From Spisula solida (Eukaryota; Mollusca; Bivalvia; Venerida; Mactridae): a DNA stretch of 64,000 bases. The notes under the pieces are model-generated. The model saw nothing but the letters and a program-made list of their open reading frames with translations. It was not told the DNA's origin and ran no database searches. The stretch covers positions 3,548,530 through 3,612,529 of the forward strand of contig OX365947.1 of the NCBI GenBank assembly GCA_947247005.1, read 5' to 3'. The translations under genes and the position numbers were made by a program. Shown piece by piece: positions 58,480 through 64,000 of the stretch. Position 1 is the stretch's first letter. Each line of letters opens with the position of its first letter.

Positions 58480-58700
58480 GGACGGACGGACGGACGGACG
58501 GACGGACGGACGAGACGGTATTTGTGGGGTTTTCTTTTGTTCTTTCTTTTGTTTGGTTGCAACCCACAAGTAGCATTTTGCACCCCACAAGTGACGGAAT
58601 GAATGGAATCTAAAATAGCCTATTGTTTCACACCCCACAACTACCGGTGCATTCGTACGGACGGACGGACGGGCGAACAGGCGGACAGACGAACGGACTG
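58480..58700. repeat. (GGAC)n microsatellites flanking a 150-bp segment
   Basis: GGACGGACGGACGGACGGAC lies at about 58481-58510, and a second diverged GGAC/GGCG run at about 58656-58690. Between them ACCCACAAGTAGC, CACCCCACAAGTGACGG and CACCCCACAACTACCGG repeat one motif. The minus-strand ORF is an artefact. Confidence 0.7.
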
Positions 58701-59154
58701 GAAACAAAACTGGTGTAATTCACGAACCAACTATAGAACCATCTACGATAATGAGGAATGAGTTATAGAACGTGTTCTATCGATATGTGCATTTTACATA
58801 ATAGCATTAACATGTAAAGCCTAGGTCACACTGAGCATTTTTGCCTCGGCGATGTTACGTTACTCCCGATTGAAATTAATGAGCTATCAGGACATCGGGA
58901 ATAGCTTCCTCGTTGTCTAGGAGAAGCTTCGGAGAAGTCATGAGGCAGTTTGTGATATCGGAAAGAATTGTGATGAATCTGGTGGTATTGGAAGAAATCG
59001 GAAAAACATCCACGATGTGGAATTCCTCAGTGGGACCTAGGCTCTAATACACACACATTGAAACTAAGAAGCTTGGGATCGCAGTACAGGCGATATTACG
59101 TAAAATCTAAACAATACAATTATAATGTGGCGGATAATTATCAGGAAGGAAATG

Positions 59155-59320
59155 AAGATATATAATTAACGAGTTAATTAGTTCCCCCACACATCGCTTA
59201 TATCAACAAATTAGGGAGTAATACTAGATGCTCAGGGGTGTAATTAGCGTCCCGGGGAGTCCAGGTGAGAGGCTAATTAATTTGTCTAGGGTTGCACTGG
59301 AATGCGCATGCGTCGTTAAT
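59155..59320. promoter_or_regulatory. candidate upstream enhancer of Mox copy B
   Basis: A GC-richer island about 1.6 kb upstream of the start codon carries several TAAT-type homeodomain cores (TAATTAACGAGTTAATTAG, TGTAATTAGCG, GGCTAATTAATTTG), an E-box CAGGTG and an NRF1-like TGCGCATGCG. Inference from motif density only. Confidence 0.3.
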
Positions 59321-59559
59321 AAGTCAAAGTAAGGATGTTGCAGAATTTATGTATACAGTAATTACGATTATAGTAATGGTCCGTAAAGTGTATGAAATGT
59401 GAAAATATCGGCTAAATGGTTTGGTCAGTACGCATTAGATAAATACCCCATAGTTTTAGACTATCAGGACACACTTTGTTAGGTCAGCTGGTAAACCCGT
59501 TAGAAGGATACTGGTCAGCTTGTTTAATTCCTATTAGTTTATACTAATCATCTGGATAC

Positions 59560-59758
59560 TGTTTTATCAAAGCACTTGCGGAAACCGTAAACTTACGATC
59601 AAATTTAAAGTCTTTATAATGCTGCAATGCTAATGATTTTTCCTTTAAATTAACTCCTAAAAGAACATATCCGGCACCGATTTGCAGTTGTAAAAGAAGT
59701 ATAACGAATTTAAATTTGAGCGTAACTTTAATATTTTCGTAAGTGCTTTGATAAAACA
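59560..59758. mobile_element. MITE, family TGTTTTATCAAAGCACTT, copy 2
   Basis: Ends TGTTTTATCAAAGCACTTGC and GTAAGTGCTTTGATAAAACA; subterminal CTTACGATCAAATTTAAA mirrors TTTAAATTTGAGCGTAA. The minus-strand frame across it is an artefact. Confidence 0.9.
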
Positions 59759-59956
59759 GTTCCCTTGTGTCGATTGTCAACTTGCATTAATCACTCTCGA
59801 CGCCTCATTTCTGATGTTATCCTTCGCAACGAGAGTATGATACCGATCAAATGCCAACTACTGTTTGAACTTAGAAATGAAGAAATAAATACTATTTTTT
59901 AAGGCCGGATATTATAACCCCATGATTGATTTAATAAAAATTAGAAGCGTTCATAT

Positions 59957-60175
59957 CGCTGGCTTAGAATTAGAAGGTCGTAAGTACAAAATCAATATTT
60001 TGAGAAAAACAAGAGGAAACTACTAACTACTCTTTACCTATGGAAAAACAAGCTTTTTAACTTCAGTTTGGTCAACATAACCATTTCCGATTTTCATGAA
60101 AATAGGCTCATTAGAAGCGCCTTGAGATGCAGTTTTCAAATATGCACGAGTCTTATAAGGTCGTCTAAGCCAGCG
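59957..60175. mobile_element. MITE, family CGCTGGCTTAGAATT, inverted copy
   Basis: Starts CGCTGGCTTAGAATTAGAAG and ends GGTCGTCTAAGCCAGCG. The interior (GGAAAAACAAGCTTTTTAAC, GATTTTCATGAAAATAGGCT) is the inverse of 17202-17436. Confidence 0.85.
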
Positions 60176-60177
60176 AT

Positions 60178-60358
60178 ATCACAGTGTATAAACGAGTCAA
60201 CTTCCGATATCGCAATAATGAGTACACGTTGAATTATATAGGATTGCAATAATGAGTACAGTGATGGAAAATCACCGGATATTTCAATCACAATAATGAG
60301 TACACGTTGAATTATATAGGATTGCAATAATGAGTACAGTGATTTGGTTTATACGCGA
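60178..60358. repeat. dispersed repeat with internal duplication, inverse of 54076-54256
   Basis: TCACAGTGTATAAACGAGTC opens it, GCAATAATGAGTACA occurs repeatedly, and TTTGGTTTATACGCG closes it. It touches the MITE ending at 60175. Confidence 0.8.
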
Positions 60359-60359
60359 T

Positions 60360-61878
60360 GGATATGTTAGGTTCCATGCTAGTGCGGAATGACTAACCCC
60401 CCAATTTTGCCCAACTGCCTTCACAAACGTGTTATAATACAATTTCATAGTTTGTACTTGTATACATATATTTATGCAGAACATTGGTTATGTAAAAATA
60501 TCAAAAGTTTTTTAGAAATATAGGACATTTGTAAAAGCATGCATCGGGCCCAATGTTGTCATTCTTGAACCTTGTTTTTGTTAATACAAATGTACTAAGA
60601 AATAACTGTTGAGTCAAGCAAGAAAAAAAGTTTTCTAACTCTTAAAGGACCTGATTTGACAATAAGTTTGTTTCAGTACCTTTGGATCTGCAGTTGGAGG
60701 CATCGTCAATAAATGTTGAAATTGTTGACACTTTGTAAATTAGTTCTAAGCAATTAAGTCCGGGTTGCATGGTACATCGTGATTTAGTTATCATTCCTCA
60801 ATCATTGCATACATGCTTCATTTACGAGTATTTAAATACTGGTGTATGCCTGATAATAAGAACACGAGACTAACTTTGTGCTTTCTTGTACATTTGAATA
60901 ATAGTTTGTGTTTGTTTATGTGTATTCTGTAAACGTACAGTCCAGTTAGGATGTTGTGAGAGTGACGTTGCCGTTAATGTGTACACAACCATTCATCAGC
61001 CTTTGTTTCAATTTACCATTTAATATGTTTGTTTGTATGTATTTGTAAAAAATATACATTTTTATGTAAATGAACCTTTCGAAATAATGTGTTACCTCTT
61101 GTAACAATGGGTATGCACAGGTAACTGATTACTCGAATGAACAATGTACGTAAGATTAATGAACCAGTCAATGGAAGGATGTGGGATAGCGGGGGAACCG
61201 ATCCGAGCTTTTTACAGTTCCGATGTCCCCACACTGCCGTGTGACCGTATGAATGGTGCATAATTCACATTTTAAGACAATAGCCAATTCTCTGTCTTGT
61301 ATGTGACATTTGTACCGTATAATGTTCTAGGGATTCAATTAATTGAAAATATCATAATTTTCCAATAAGCATTCAATAAATCATAAATTATCCATGCTTA
61401 CCAGAGAGAACAGCACTATTGAATATTTGTTAACATTAACTCAAATTACTACTTAAGTTAGGTTTCGATCATTTTGATTGTAAAGACATTGAACGTATAT
61501 CTGTAATTAATACGTGATCCATTGGATTTGTTTAAAATCTTCGACAGCAACCTTTAACAACTTCAAACATTGGGCGTGGCAATCTCTAGCCTGGCCAATT
61601 AGTTTGACAATCAAGTATACCACAATACAAGTGGCATTTAGTTTGTTTTCAGAAACCTCCATGTGGTGACGTTGTTTTGGTAAATTATTTAAACACTTAG
61701 TTGAAACTGGTAGGAGAAGATATGTTGCAAAAAGGGGAGTAACTCCAGCAGGTAGTAAAATAGCCTATTTGAGTTCTTCCCGATTGACTCCTAACCACAA
61801 ATGATAAAGTCTGCCATTGTAATGCTCATACATTGTATCATGCCCTAAACCTCCGGTCCCTGCCATTGTAATGCTGGA
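60360..61878. other. intergenic, no gene recognised
   Basis: AT-rich with no supported coding or RNA feature. Confidence 0.4.
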
Positions 61879-61987
61879 CAACAGAATTTCGAGCATCTTT
61901 ACAATAATATTTTAAATCTCGGTACATGTATTGTCCAAACATGAAAAAAGATTATTATTGTATATAATTATGCTCGAAATTCTGTTG
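61879..61987. mobile_element. 109-bp foldback MITE
   Basis: CAACAGAATTTCGAGCAT is answered by the inverse ATGCTCGAAATTCTGTTG, giving perfect 18-bp inverted ends around an AT-rich interior. Confidence 0.75.
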
Positions 61988-62568
61988 GCCAGATTTCTGA
62001 GACACAATATGATAAGTCCATCCAGCGGTTCGGGAAAATGTTAGTGAGAAGTCTCCTCTAGACGTGTATTTAACGGATACAAACCTATGTTTTGAACTTG
62101 TCCCTGTCCGTAGCGTATATGTAATGAACATACCACTTACAAAGCGTATATCTAGCTATCATGACCTATATGGAACATTGACACAATGTTTAAGTCTCAC
62201 ATATGTCCATGGTATCGACGTATACATAGCATTATGTGTATTTGCAATTCACGTCGCACCAGGTATATAAAGTCTAACAGCAACTCAATGACATCATACT
62301 GCAGCTACTGAGCTTGCTTTCCAACTGTGACTTATTAAAAAATCACCAGCATATTTGCTCAAATTCGTGTTGTGTTTGGCGTACATTGTTGTTAATTGTT
62401 ATTTATTGTGGCATAAGCCATGTACACCCAGGGTCATACTTTTAAAATCTTGACAGATAACATCAAATGCACGTCTAATAAAAAGAAGTTGTTGCTCAAG
62501 AGAGGGACGCTATGGAGAGGTTGGACTGTATTGTAGTTGTATAACAACACCTTTTATAATTATGTACA

Positions 62569-62574
62569 TTTATT
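62569..62574 (-). terminator. AATAAA overlapping the stop codon of the unknown gene
   Basis: The minus strand reads GTGTAAATAAATG, so a poly(A) hexamer overlaps the TAA stop. It would imply a very short 3' UTR if used. Confidence 0.3.
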
Positions 62575-62844
62575 TACACAAATCTTCGCAAAAATCCTAT
62601 TATTTTCAATGCTTTATCTTTTTTCTTTTCAGCTGTCCACACCGAGACAGCTTTGGCTTTGTTGCGTTCAGTTTTTGTTATTTTTGTGGCAAACAATGTC
62701 AAATATTCAGGTTTGATATCTTGATAAGCCATAGTGGCATCAGATGTATTCTTATTGTGGTTAACTATCTCTTTGTTACTGCGGTACTGTTCACGTTGTT
62801 TGTGGCGTTTACTGTTTTTCTTCTTCGACACACGATCTATAAAT
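62574..62844 (-). CDS. unknown gene, last exon
   Basis: 271 bp from a strong pyrimidine-rich acceptor to TAA, encoding 89 residues after the split codon, strongly basic. The opposite-strand frame (62562-62897) is its shadow. Confidence 0.65.
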
Positions 62845-63434
62845 CTGAAATGAAAAATGAACACTCAATATTTTGCTTTTATTTTAAAACGTTGTAATTA
62901 TATATGTGGCATAAGGTCAGCATGAGCTTTCATGAAATAAATATGACATAAACATATAAACAGTGTAAAGTTCACTCTTTTTATTACGTTTTAATAGTGG
63001 TTTTAAACAGTGCTTTTAAAATATTTTTTTATAAATTCAAAAACATTGAATAAGAGGGTTTTAGCCATCTGCAATTGAGTAACTGACCAGACGCCAGTGT
63101 CTAAGAGAACGTTCCGCCCGTTCGGTAGTAGATTTTTCCTGTCTGATGGTAACAAGCGAATCCATTGGATTGTGCAAAGATGTGTTATATATATTGTCAA
63201 TGTATTTACAACCGAAATCTTTACATTATTAGGCAACTGAATTCTATCTATTTACATGAAAGAACACCAGAAGTACCTTGATATATGGCTCTTTTTATGT
63301 CCATCATATGTTGGTGTAGACGGTTGGTCAACGGTTGTCTGATAAAACATGGACACCCCACATGCTTCATCAGCTTTGTCTATATATGACATTTGGTTAC
63401 TCAATGTTAGCGGTTCGTGAATTATTGTTTTCAT
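62574..63434 (-). CDS. uncharacterised small basic protein, two visible coding exons
   Basis: Exon 63277-63459 (acceptor TGTATTTCCAG, donor AGGTACTTCTGG) and exon 62574-62844 (acceptor CATTTTTCATTTCAG, stop TAA) splice in frame across a split Arg codon. The first in-frame ATG is at 63434, giving 142 aa (MKTIIHEPLTLSNQMSYIDK ... FIDRVSKKKNSKRHKQREQY ... VWTAEKKKDKALKIIGFLRR). The frame is open to the acceptor, so more coding sequence or a 5' UTR exon may lie upstream. The second half is lysine/arginine-rich; there is no signal peptide, membrane segment or domain I recognise. A minus-strand AATAAA overlaps the stop. I do not know its function. Confidence 0.6.
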
Positions 63435-63459
63435 CCCATTCTTGGTTGGTTTTATGTTC
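63277..63459 (-). CDS. unknown gene, penultimate exon
   Basis: 183 bp open in the frame that continues into the last exon; contains VSMFYQTTVDQPSTPTYDGH and ends HKKSHIS plus a split Arg. The start codon may be the ATG at 63432-63434 inside this exon. Confidence 0.6.
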
Positions 63460-63721
63460 CTGGAAATACAAGTACACACTGGTAAGTAATAATAAAAATA
63501 CGGAACTATAAAACAATAAATGGGAAACCAAGAGACTATATGTTGTATAAGAGATCTGACATCGGAGTCCAGTAAAATTCATATCGCTAGGGACGCACAA
63601 ACTGACATCTCATTCATCCAATCTATTCAAACCTTTTATACAACATATAAAACAGACAAGACAATTGGACAACAGGTTTCACATAACACGCACGGACACT
63701 CATACTAATTGCCCTCCTCGG

Positions 63722-63838
63722 CAACTTCCGTCATTGCCCGTAACCCACGAACAATGACGAAGATCTCCGATTTGGTCAATCCGCAGACGACAGAACAAAA
63801 CGATAAGATACAGTAATTACAAGAAACGGCGCATGCGC
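63722..63838 (-). promoter_or_regulatory. NRF1 and ETS motifs, candidate promoter of the unknown gene
   Basis: A perfect NRF1 palindrome GCGCATGCGC (63829-63838) and an ETS-like CGGAAGT (63725-63731, minus strand) lie 0.3-0.4 kb upstream of the first visible coding exon in a GC-richer patch. These are typical of TATA-less animal promoters. The first exon itself was not resolved. Confidence 0.4.
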
Positions 63839-64000
63839 GATAAAGATAACTACAATTTGCCGCATTAACCGAGCGGTCATACCGTGACATTTATGCACAA
63901 GCATGCTAAGACTGAAACTGATTATGATATGATTTGGCATAAGTGTAAGATGGGTAAGAACAAATGAACGGACATATAATTGGTTAAGATTCAAACGAAA

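Noticed and set aside
58432..58707. Arg/Ser/Pro repeat protein on the minus strand
   Set aside because: It is the translation of (GGAC)n microsatellites and a short transposon-like segment.
59544..59780. 78-aa minus-strand frame
   Set aside because: It runs end to end through a MITE with perfect inverted repeats, so it is not a gene.

Overview
The window looks like nuclear DNA of a marine lophotrochozoan, most likely a bivalve mollusc. It is AT-rich, its genes are split by introns with GT-AG borders, and it is packed with small inverted-repeat elements, tRNA-derived SINEs, minisatellites and decayed LINE fragments. One degenerate internally repeated element (about 40.9-41.4 kb) resembles, from memory, repeats common in bivalve genomes. 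No species can be named. No virus, plasmid or bacterial features were seen.

Protein-coding content is low, and every gene I could build lies on the minus strand. (1) 2451-6992: a complete five-exon NAA50 gene (N-alpha-acetyltransferase 50, 171 aa) with the catalytic Tyr and His in place. (2) 14783-20145: a three-exon Mox (Meox) class homeobox gene, copy A, 266 aa. (3) 35476-57557: a second three-exon Mox gene, copy B, 302 aa. (4) 62574 to about 63.4 kb: the last two coding exons of a small basic protein I do not recognise, with NRF1-like and ETS-like motifs about 0.3-0.4 kb upstream.

The central observation is a head-to-tail tandem pair of Mox genes. Intron positions and phases are identical (phase 1, then phase 0 between homeodomain residues 43 and 44), and both last exons are exactly 171 bp. 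The homeodomains differ at 7 of 60 residues and the N-termini are almost unrelated. Introns total about 4.6 kb in A and 21.2 kb in B. The first introns share a collinear block of about 140 bp (17512-17650 and 53280-53420) containing an identical 20-base core, a candidate cis-element kept since the duplication.

Layout: 1-2.4 kb no gene; 2.4-7.1 kb NAA50 with repeats in its introns; 7.4-12.6 kb LINE and MITE debris; 14.8-20.7 kb Mox A with a 54-bp minisatellite in intron 2; 20.7-35.5 kb intergenic, with SINEs, a LINE 3' fragment, a 1.7-kb minisatellite and a 41-bp repeat; 35.5-57.6 kb Mox B with introns full of foldback elements; 57.6-62.5 kb intergenic, with a possible TAATTA/E-box enhancer near 59.2 kb; 62.5-63.9 kb the unknown gene.
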